DNA of 64,000 bases, taken from Candidatus Electrothrix aestuarii (GTDB lineage Bacteria > Desulfobacterota > Desulfobulbia > Desulfobulbales > Desulfobulbaceae). The position numbers and the translations under genes were made by a program. The notes under the pieces were generated by a model. That model was not told the origin of the DNA and searched no databases. It was given only the letters and a program-made list of their open reading frames with translations. The stretch is from positions 1,013,001 through 1,077,000 of the forward strand of contig CP159373.1 in NCBI GenBank assembly GCA_032595685.2, written 5' to 3'. This document shows positions 36,849 to 48,800 of this stretch, one piece after another (position 1 is the first letter of the stretch; each line of letters begins with the position of its first letter).

Positions 36849-39800
36849 TTAAGCCTCTTTTGGCTTTCTCATGTGTTCATTACCGCTTGTCTCTTTTTGC
36901 CGAAACACAACAGCATATTGATAAGTTCCATCATAGCTGATCGTACAGGTAAAGTTGGTCCCTTCAGCTAACTGATGAAATTGATCAGGCTCAATTCCTT
37001 GATCCGTCAACTCGAAAGATGCTCGTAATTTTTCAACTTTTCCCTCAGTCCGGCCTGTTTGTAATTGATCAATGATGTGCTTTTCCATAGACAAACGAGC
37101 ATTCTGTATGTTTTTTATGGCAATAATTGATGATTGATTTTCATGCAACAGCTGCTCAATCTGTGATAAACTCACCCCCTGCTCCTGCCAATCCATCCAA
37201 ACAGTTACCGGTTGGGATTCTTCCTCATCAAGGTTCAAAATGACATCATAACGAAAACAGTTCATCTCGTTACGCGTCTCTCCGGCTTTTAACAAAATTT
37301 GAGCCTGTTTTATACGTGGAATACTCTGTTGTATTGCCTGAAAAAATTCAGGAGCAACGAGCAACTCTTCCTCTTGTCGAACAGCTTGTTGAATGCGTTG
37401 GTGTAATGTGGTTACGGGCAATGAACTTTCTGCCCGGTAGAGTTGAACAGAAGTGTGAAATGACTCCAGGAGATTGAAATTACGTACATCACCGATAAAT
37501 ATACTCCCGCCGTGAGCCACAGCAGCCGTTGCTTTCTCCAAAACATTCACTAAATAATCTATTGCAGGAAAATATTGAACAACAGAGTTAATAATAACGG
37601 TATCTACGGAACCATCTTCAATGCCCTTAAAGTTATCTGCTTCGCCCTGCTGTAATGTTACTTTGGCTGCCCATTCACGCTGGTTAATTTGCTGCTGAAT
37701 CATGTCTATTGCTTGTTGAGACAAGTCAAGACCCGTGTATTGCTGACAGCGGGGAGCGACACGAAACAGAATCATGCCTGTTCCGCAACCGATTTCAAGC
37801 ACTCGTTTCGGAGCTAATAAACAAATTTTTTCAACAGTATCATCCAGCCACACCCTCATCTCGTCACTTGCAATAGGCAAAGCAGTATACGAGCTGTTCC
37901 AGCCGACAATGTTAAATTCACCTGTATCACTTTCATCATCAACAGAACCGTAGATATCATTAAATGTTTGCTGCCACATATCTATCTGAAGGTCATCGGC
38001 AGCACCATCTGTCTCCTCCTCCGATTGAGGTACAAAGTAGGCGATCAAACGTTTGTCGTCCTCCTCATTGTGAGCAATAACCGTAGCTTCTTTCACCTGA
38101 GGATGACGGCGGACAGCCGCTTCAATATCCCCCAGTTCTATACGAAAACCGTGAATTTTGACTTGGAAATCGTCGCGACCGAGAAACTCAATGTTGCCGT
38201 CATTCAGGTAACGCCCCAGATCCCCGGTCCGGTAGAGCCGTTCCCCGGTACGCGGATGAGTGATGAAACTGGCCTGCGTCTTTTCTTCATCCCGCCAATA
38301 TCCCTGTGCAAGCCCAATACCGCCGATATAAAGATGTCCCGGTACTTGTACCGGACAAGGCGATAATGTTTCATCCAGCACATAAAAGGATTGGTTGCGG
38401 AGCGGTCTGCCGTAAGGAATACTGCCCCATTTCGGGTTGATTGATTCAATTGGATACAATATCGACCAGATTGATGCCTCTGTAGCACCTCCAAGACTCA
38501 TGATATCTGCCTTTGGTATCATTGTTCTGATACGATCCGGCAAATTCAGAGGAATCCAATCGCCGCTCATCAGCACAAGGCGTAAATTTTCAGGACTGTA
38601 TTCAGGCAAACTTTCAATATAATCAGTATACATCTGCATCAGTGCTGGCACACTGTTCCAAATCGTCACTTGATGCTGACGTATCGCTTTTGCCCAAAAG
38701 TCAGGCTCTCCTGTTGATTGTGACGGCGGAATTACAAGAGCACCACCCGCAATAAACAGTCCGAATATATCATACACTGAAAGATCAAAATTGAGTGACG
38801 ATAAGGCCAAGATACGATCCTGCTCAGTTACTTCGAAGCGTTCATTAATATCTTCAAGAGTATTTATCACGGAACGATTTGTAATTGCTACACCTTTTGG
38901 CGTTCCTGTCGATCCCGATGTGAAAATAATATAGGCTGTATCGTCAGAATGTAAGTCCAGCCCAATATTTTGTGTTGAATAGGTACAGTGTTCCAGAGCA
39001 TGAGGATCAATCACTGTTATATTTTCATTGTGCGATAATTTATCCTCGATATGTTGATGAGTTATCAAGCACTCTGCACCACTGGCTTCTAATGTGCGTT
39101 GAATGCGCTCTGCCGGATAATCAGAGGCGATCGGTATATAAGTGCCACCGGCTTTGAGCACAGCAAGTACACTAATAATCATCTGAGGAGAACGCTCAAG
39201 CACCACAGCAACTAACGGTTTTTTCGATAAATTACAAGCTAAAAGGTAATTCGCCAATTGATTAGCTGACTGATTAACTTGTTGATAAGTAAAGACTTCC
39301 TCTTCATAAATGAGAGCTACATTGTCAGGTGCATATTGTACCTGCTGTTCAACGAGCTCAATCAACGTGGATTCAGTAATTGGTGCGGATGTGCTATTAT
39401 TCCAGGCTTCCAATTGACGCAGTTCTGCCTGCGTTAGCATTGTTAACCGACCAATCATTTGATCAGGATGGCCTGCAAGTGCATTGATCAGCTTTTTAAA
39501 ATGTCCCCATAAACGACTGATCTGGTCTTGATTGACCCGAGTACTGTCATAAATTATTCGGAAACCAAGCGTTTTCCCAGGGATAATAATTATCGTGACA
39601 GGATAATTAGTATATTCAAAAGCTCCTATATCTTCAACGTGATAAGCGTCATCAATCTGCTCAAAAGCATCACCTAACGGATAATTTTCAAATGCTAACA
39701 GTGTATCAAACAGAGATATGCCATTTTGGACCTCACTGCAGTTTTGAATATCAAACAGTGCTATATGAGCATGATGGTTGTCATTCTGGTGTTGGTTTTG

Positions 39801-42800
39801 TACTTTCTGCAAGTAATCTTTTACCAACATTTCAGGATTAATATGAATGCGCAACGGAAGGGTATTAATAAATACCCCTGTCATTTGTTCAATATCTGAT
39901 AAGGGGACATTACGACCGGAAACACTCACTCCGAAACAAATATCTGATTCTTGATTATAACGACTCAGCAGTATGCCCCAAGCTGCCTGGACAAAGGTAT
40001 TGAGAGTCACCCGCTGTCTTCGTCCGACGTGTTGTATCTGCTTTGTATCTGCACTATCTATCTCATAGATCACTTCCTGATAGTCAGGTTGTTCTATTTC
40101 GTGCTCAAGTATAGGTAATGATGTTGGTGATTGAAAGTCAGCCAAACGATGTTGCCAATAATCCCATACAGCTGTATTCTCTTGCTGTTGTAACCAAGCG
40201 ATATAATCCCGATAAGGACGCAGTCGGGGGAGCTGAGGAACTTGTCCTCGTTTGAAGGCAAGGTAACTATCACGAACTTCACTAAAGGTAATCGGCGTAC
40301 TCCAGCCATCAGTGATGATATGATGAGAATGTTGTATAAAGACATATCGCAGTTCATTCAATCGGATTAAATCAAATCTTATCAGCGGGGCTTGTGCTAA
40401 ATCAAAGCCTTTTGCCCTTTCAGATTGTAATAACTGATCAAGTTTTTTCTGTTGCTCTTCTTCGGAGTATTCCCGCCAATCATGCATTTTCCAATCCATC
40501 AATGCATGGCTCAACACAACCTGTAACGTTTGATCCTGTTCAGTTACAAAAACACTACGGAAAATGGCATGGCGTTCCAATTGAAGTTGCCAGGCTGCCT
40601 TAAATTCGTCAGGGGCAAGGTTCGTGAGAGTCAACTGCAATTGTTCGAAATAAACACCTGTTTCCGATTCATAGAGGGCATGATACAATAGTCCCTGCTG
40701 CATCGGGGAAAGAGGATAGATGTCTTCTATTTTATATTTACAATACAGCCTATCAAGAGTGGGTTGAGCCAAAGAAACCAACGGGAAGTCAGAAGCCGTG
40801 ACACCTTGCTTACCTTTTTGACAATGTGTAATTATTTTCTGTAAATATATTGTATAATTCTGTACTAATGCTTGGATTGTTCCTTCTTTATAACACTCAC
40901 TGCTGTAACTAAAGGTCAAACGCAATTGGTTGAGAATCACTGCGCCATTGATATCAATCAGGTGGTCCCGCTGTCCCTTAAGACTCATATCGTTGCCGCA
41001 TTTTTCACTTGCGGGTTGAAACAAATCAGCGTCAATGCCTTGGTCAAACTGACCAAGATAATTAAACAGGATATCACCTTTAGGTAAGGTCTCATTTTTT
41101 AAATCGGCTAACAAACTGTAACCGATACCTTCGTGGGGCGTGACCCGTAACTGTTCTTTTATTGCTTTGATGATCGCACCAAGATCATCACTTGCTTTTG
41201 CTTCAGCAGGTAACCTCAATTCGACAGAACAGATATTAGTAAACCAGCCTACAGTACGTGACAAGTCAAGATTTTCAAACAAATGAGGTCGGCCATGGCC
41301 TTCTAAATCAATGAGGCTCTGTGTTGTTCCTGTCCAATCGTGCAAGGCTAAAATCAAAGCCGTGAGCAAGATATCGTTAATACGCGTATTGTAAGCAACA
41401 GGAACTTCACGTAACAATGCATCTGTTTGTTCTGCACTTAGCTTTACATGTACATCCTTCTGATATTCTAAGGAATTATCTCCAGATGGGTCGTCAATAG
41501 GAAGGGATATAAATGATAAATTTTGCCAATAAGACAGTTCTTTATTTAAAGCTGCACTGCTAAGATATTGCTGCAACTCTTCTGACCATTTCTTAAAACT
41601 ACTCGTTTTTAAAGGAAGTTCAGGATCAGGCTGATTATTTAATACTTGTATATAAGCAGAATGTAAATCTTCCTGCAAAATTCTCCATGAAACGCCATCT
41701 ACGACTAAATGGTGAACACACCAAAATAACCGTTTACAATCAGCATAGTTGAACAAAACAAGATACGTGACAGGACCTTCTGTAATATCAAGATGTTTTT
41801 GATAATATTGTGTGCGTTCATATATCTCTTCTTCAAAGTTAAGGCTCTCACTTACCTCTTCAATAACAAAAGGAGCATTTGTTGTATAGGAAGAAAAATA
41901 CTGTTGCCATTGCAAGTGGTTATCCTCTTTGACAAATCGCAAACGCAGCGCGTCATGATGTAAAAGTACGGCCTTAAATGCTTGGTGCAATGCATCTGGA
42001 TTGAGATCCATTGGCACTTCCAAGAGAACAGATTGATTAAAATGTGAGTATTCCGGAAAATCTTGAGAAAAAAACCATTGCTGTATAGGAGTTAATGCAA
42101 CAGTACCCTGCACCAGCCCTTGTTCAGTATCCTTTTTTGCTCCAATCGTAACGATATTTGCTAATCCTGCGATAGTTTGATATTCAAACAAATCACGAGC
42201 TGTCAGTTGCAAGCCTTTTTGATGGGCGCGTGCAACGACCTGGATACTAAGAATAGAATCTCCTCCTAATTCAAAAAAATTATCATGAATACCAATATTA
42301 TCCCTAACCAATAAAGAAGACCATATATCAATCAGTTGCTGTTCAATAATATTGCGAGGAGATTCATAGAGTTCGTTATTCGCCTGTAACTCTGGCGCAG
42401 GTAAAGCGTCACGATCAATTTTACCATTAGAAGTGAGAGGCAGCTTGTCCAGTATGGTGAAAGTAACCGGAACCATATAATCAGGCAGTTGCGTTTTTAG
42501 CCATGCACTTAACATTGGGTATTTTTCTGCCTGATCCAGAGTGAGATAAGCTGCAAGCAGCTTCTTTTCTTTCTGTTCATACAATACAACCACAGCTTCT
42601 TTGACTGATTCATGCTGCGTTATTATCGTTTCTATTTCTCCTAATTCTATTCTAAAACCACGAAGTTGAACTTGCTGATCTATCCGTCCAAGATATTCCA
42701 GATTGCCATCAGGAAGCCATCTTGCAAGATCACCTGTTTTGTAAACACGTTGATTTTTGCCAAATAATTCAATTTCATAAAATTGTTTTTCAGTCAACTC

Positions 42801-45800
42801 AGGACGATTTAAGTAGCCTAATGCCAGTCTCTCTCCTGCAATACAGAGTTCTCCTGCAACACCTATTGGTTGAATCTGATCAGCGGCATCTAATATATAA
42901 ATTTCTCTGCCGTTTGTGGGGACACCAATGGGAACAGATAAACAATTTTTCGCCAATACCTGCTCAGGTAATGAATAAACCGTTGCGGTAATAACAGCTT
43001 CAGTAGGACCATACGCATTAATACAAGTCAATTCTGAAAATTGTCGCCGGGTTTGTTGTGCAAGAGAAACGGATAATGCTTCACCACCCAGGATTAACAG
43101 ACGTAATGTGTTCAATTCTATGTCGTTAAGATGAATAATCTGTTGCCAATAAGCAGGTGGTATATCGGCCACACTCACCTGATTTTTTTCAAGATATTCT
43201 ACCAAGATGCTCGGATTAACCAGATTATCTTTGAGAACAATTAAACTTGCTCCGGCCAGCAAAGTAGAAAAAATCTGTTCAATGGAAACATCGAAATTGA
43301 CGGATGAAAATTGAAGAACGTTATCCTTGTTATCAAATTGAAAATATTGCTGCATAGAGAAACAATGCTGTGCAACAGCAAAATGATCGACACAGACACC
43401 TTTCGGTTTACCTGTTGATCCTGATGTATAAATCACATATGCTAAATCACCTGCTTTATTACATCGTACAGGATTATCAGCAGAAAATTGAGATAACGCG
43501 CCTTGATCCCAATCTCCCTTGCTCTCCAAATCAATCATTGTTTTTGCTGATAGTGTTGTCTGCAGATGACGTTGAGTCAGTACTATTTCTGCCCCACTGT
43601 CTTCCAGCATAAAGCGTAGCCGTTCCACCGGATAATCCGGGGAAAGAGGCAAATATGCTCCGCCTGCTTTAAAAACAGCCAGTATTGCAACAAGCATCTC
43701 AGGTGAGCGTTCAGCGCAGATCCCTACTAAGGTATTCGTTGAGACGCCCTGTTCAATCAAATGAAGAGCAAGACGATTAGCTTCTGCATTAATCTTCTGA
43801 TATGTAAATATATTTCCATCATAAACAACAGCTGTATTCTTTGGATTCTGTTGTACCTGAATCTCAAAAAGATCAACTAATGTTTTATCCTGTGGATAAT
43901 TGGGATAATTGCTTGAGGTATCATTCCATGCCGTAATCTTTATACGATCAACTTCCGTAAGCAAAGATAAACGATTAATGGCATGATTTGGTTTTTCAAT
44001 AATAGCATTAAGCAGTCCCGTAAAATGCTCGCTCATGCGAATAATGCTCTCTTCTGTAAATATATCAGTAGCATATTCCCATTCGCAATGCAGTTGCCCC
44101 TGCTTTTGCTCAACAGATAGGGTTAAATCAAATTTTGCCACAGGATAATCAAAGGGGCAGGGCGCAAACTCCATGCCGGGAAGCTCCAGAGGCGGGACTT
44201 CCTCTTGTACAGCCAGCATTACCTGAAACAGCGGGCTGTGACTCAGGCTTCTGGTCGGTTGTAATTCTTCAACCAACATCTCAAAAGGAATATCCTGATG
44301 GGCATAGGCTGCAAGACAGGTTTGCCGGACAGTGCGAAGCAGTTCAGTAAAGGACTGTTCCGGTTCAAGTTGGGTACGCAACACGAGCGTGTTGACAAAA
44401 AATCCAACCAGATCTTCGGTCCGCCGGTGCGTCCGGTTGGCAATGGGACTGCCAACACAAATATCGTTCTGACGGCTGTAACGGGAAAGCAGAATACTGA
44501 AGGCTGCCAGCAGGGTTATAAAGACCGTTGTACCTTCGTGTTTACTCAGATCAGCAATTCCTTGACTGGTTTCTGGTGACAGAAGGTGGCTATAATGGGT
44601 GCCGCGATAGGACTGACGCGCAGGTCGCACCTTATCGGTTGGCAGGTCCAGCAGTTCCGGAATACCTTCGAGCTGCTGTCGCCAATACTTGACCTGCCGC
44701 TGGAGCACTTCACCCTGAAGCCAGTTACGCAGCCAGACAGCATAATCGGCATATTCAAGAGACAGCGGCGACAAGCTTGGTTCCTCAGCATTGATAAAGG
44801 CCGCATAGGCATGTTGCAGATCGTGAATAAGGATACCTAGGGACCAGCCATCACTGATAATATGGTGCATGTTCAGCAGCAAAATGGTCCGTTCCGGGCT
44901 AGCCTGGAGTAGTTCCACTCTGAAGAGCGGCCCATGAGTTAAATCAAACGGAGTAATAGTATTCCGATGAATCCGTGCAATAATTTCCTGCTCTAGTTTT
45001 TCTCCATCAAGATGACCTAGCTCAATACGTTGTATAAAGGATACATCATTTTGACATACCTGAGCCTGTGGCTGGCCATCTTCAGTAATGAAAATAGTGC
45101 GCAATGAGGCGTGACGCTGCCGCAACCAATACAGGCTTTTTTCTAAGACAGCCACGTCCAGATTACCGGTCAGTTCAAAGGCAAAGGGCATGTTATAGGC
45201 TGCTGTTCCGTTTTCCTCAAACTGCTCCAGAAACCAAAGCCGTTGCTGGGCAAAGGAAAGTGTTTTTCGTGCCTCTTCCGGCTGGACAGTGATCAGCGGC
45301 AGCTGTTCAACAGCTCCCGAGGCAGCATGAAGAGCCTCGGTCAATGTTTTCAGCTGGGGATACTCAAAAATGGTACGCACCGGCAGCTCAATCTGAAAAC
45401 TTTCCCGTATCCGGGAAACCAGTTGCATGGCGAGCAATGAATTACCGCCCAGCTCAAAAAAACTGTCTTCCCTACTTACCTTGCCGCAATTGAGCAAACC
45501 ATCCCACAGGGCTGCAAGCAGTTCTTCCTCTGGCCCGACAGGTCCGGTACCTGTCCCGACAGCAGATATTTCCGGTTCCGGCAGGGCCTTGCGATTGATC
45601 TTTCCGTTCGAACTCAAAGGGAGTTCATCAAGGAGACAAAAATGGCTCGGCACCATATAGTCGGGAAGGGCTGCCCTGACAGCAGCTGCAAGCTCTGCTG
45701 TCAGCTGTTCCGAAGCAAAATCGGAGTCAACCGTCACGTAGGCAGCCAAGAATTGACTGTCGCCGCTGCCACAGACCGTTACCACAGCTTCTCTGGCAGA

Positions 45801-48800
45801 CGGATGACGGGCCAGTACCGCCTCAATTTCTCCCAGTTCAATACGGAATCCCCGTATCTTAACCTGAAAATCAGCACGTCCGAGGAACTCAATATTGCCG
45901 TCCGGTAGCCAGCGACCAAGATCACCAGTTCTGTACAGCCGTTCTCCGGTCTCAGGATGGGTTATAAAAGCAGCAGTGGTTTTCTCTTCATCCCGCCAGT
46001 ATTCCTGAGCCAGACCGATACCGCCAATATACAGCTCGCCCGGCACCGGGACCGGACAAGGTGCAAGTCCTGAGTCAAGCACATGAAAGGTCTGATTATC
46101 CAGGGGCCTGCCATAGGGAATACTCCTCCATGTCGGCTCCACCTGTTCAATTGGATACCAGATCGACCAGATAGAGGCCTCTGTGGCACCACCCAGACTG
46201 ATAACCTCGGCCTTGGAACAAAAATTTCGGATTCGTTCAGGCAGGGTCAGCGGAATCCAATCGCCACTCATCATCACCAAACGCAGGGCATGAGGCGCAG
46301 CATCAGGGCGAAAGGAGAGATAATCCGTCAACAGGCCCATCAGAGCAGGAACACTGTTCCAGAGCGTAATATTATGGCGACGCATCAGAGCAGCCCAATA
46401 CGCCGGGTCTCTGTCATGCTCTGGTTCAGGAACAACTATGGTTCCACCGCTGGTCAGCATCCCGAAAATATCATACACAGAGAGATCAAAGCTTAAGGAG
46501 GAGAGGGCCAGGATACGATCCTGAGCGGTCACCTTGAACCGGCGATTAATATCCAGAATGGTATTGACTGCACCGCGATGGCTTATGGCCACTCCCTTGG
46601 GCAGACCAGTAGAACCAGAGGTGAAAATAATATAGGCCAGATCATCCGGCAGGGTGGCAATAACGGGTTTGTCAGCTGAAAATCCTGCCAAATCAAACTG
46701 CTCCGCTGTCAGCGTGCGCAGTTTTTCCGGCAAATCCAAACTGTCCAGCACCTGCTGATGGGTAATCAGACAACCGGCATTGCTGCCCTCCATAATACGC
46801 TGAATACGCTCTGCCGGATAATTCGGGTCAATGGGCACATAGGCTGCTCCGGCTTTGAGCACAGCCAACACTGTGATAACCATCAAGGAAGATCGCTCCA
46901 GAGCAACCGCAACAAGTTGCCCTTCACTGCTCTCCGGATCCATTGCCAGCAGACATTGCGCCAGCTGGTTGGCCTGCGCATCAAGTTGCTGATAGGTAAG
47001 CTGCTCCTCCTGATGGATCAGAGCAATACTGTCTGGACCAGCTGCCACCTGTCGTTCAAACAGGTCAAGCAAGGTACTGTCAGGAAGTTCTGCACTGGTC
47101 TCGTTCCATTGGATGAGCTGAAGTCTTTCTGCTTCAGTGATCATGGATAAGGAGCGGAGCGGTTGCCTGGGATTCTCAACAATCCCTTCAAGCAGCATCT
47201 CAAAATGCTCAGCCGCCCTGACTATTGTTTCCCTATCAAAAATATCAGCAGCATACTCCCAACGGCACAGGAGCTGATCTTCTTTACCCTCCACACTGAG
47301 ATTCAGATCAAACTTTGCCGCAGAATTGCCCGTCTCCAGGAAATCTATCTCCACCCCTGGAAGAACCAGATCAGGGACCTCGTTGTTCTGGAGCACAAAC
47401 ATAACCTGAAACAGGGGGCTATGACTCATGCTTCTGGCTGGCTGCAGCTGCTCCACCAGCATCTCAAAGGGAACATCCTGATGGGCATATGCTGACAAAC
47501 AGGTTCGACGGACTGCATGGAGCAGATCGGTAAAGTCAGGTTCTTCTCCTTCTTTGCCAAGTTGGGAAAATTGAGTGCGCAGGACCAGGGTATTGACAAA
47601 GAAACCTATCAGGTCCTCTGTCTGGCTATGTGTTCGGCCTGCAATAGGACTGCCGACACAGATATCATCCTGACCGCTATACCGGGAGAGAAGGATATTA
47701 AAGGCGGACATCAGGGTCATAAACAGGGTGACGCCCTGTTCTCTGCTGAGTTCTGCAAGGCTCAGGCTCAGACCGGCAGGAAAGGGTCGGATATACTGGC
47801 CGCCCTTATAATTTCTTCTGGAGGGTCGAGGACGGTCTGTCGGCAGATCAATCAGTTCAGGGGCTCCGGAAAGCTGCTCCTTCCAATATGCCGCCTGCTG
47901 TTCCAGGATTTCCCCCTGCAACCAATCCCGCTGCCAGATTGCATAATCCGTATAGGCGATATTCAGTTCCGGCAGGGCGGATGTTTCATTCCGACAGAGT
48001 GCGGTATAGGTTTCCTGCCAATCACGGAGAAACAAGGCCATAGACCAACCATCGCTGACAATATGATGCATATTCAGCAGCAGGACAGAACGCTGTTCAG
48101 CCAGCAACAGGCAGGATGTCGTAAATACCGGCCCGTTTTCCAGATCAAAGGGTGCAGCAGCATGGGCATCTGCCATCCTGACAACTTCCTCTTCCTGATC
48201 CTGGCCGCTCTTGTCCCGAAGGTCATGCATATCCAGGGTATACATTTGCTCAACAGGCTTGACCACCGTGCAGGGGATGCCGTCATGGACAAGAAAACAA
48301 GTCCGAAGCCCGGCATGGCGCTCGACCATCAGCTTCAGGCTTTGTTCCAGCAGCGATACATCCAGTTCTCCTTGTATTGACAAGGCAATAGGGATGTTAT
48401 AGGCAGGATTGTCTTTTCCTTCCAGCTGATCAAGAAACCACAACCTTTGCTGGGCAAAGGAAAGCGGATTTTCCTTACTTTCAGGCTGAACGCTTATCGG
48501 GGGAAGACAGACAGCTCCGGCAGCGGTTTCTACAGCAGCAGCCAGATCTTTCAGGCAGGGATGATTAAAAATCATGCGCATGGCCAATTCCACCTGGAAG
48601 CTTTCACGAATACGTGAAACCAGCTGCATGGCGAGCAAGGAATTACCTCCCTGCTCGAAAAAATTATCATCTCGGCTGACAAATTCGCACTTCAGGAGTC
48701 CGGCCCATAACTCCGCCAGGAGTTCCTCTTCCGGGGTGCGGGGACGTTCCCCCTCTCTTGCGCCAGCTTGAGGTTCCGGTAATGCTTTACGGTCTATTTT

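Noticed and set aside
47517-48380. 287-codon plus-strand frame inside the large NRPS
   Set aside because: The minus strand encodes a condensation domain with intact motifs here; the antisense protein has no recognisable features.
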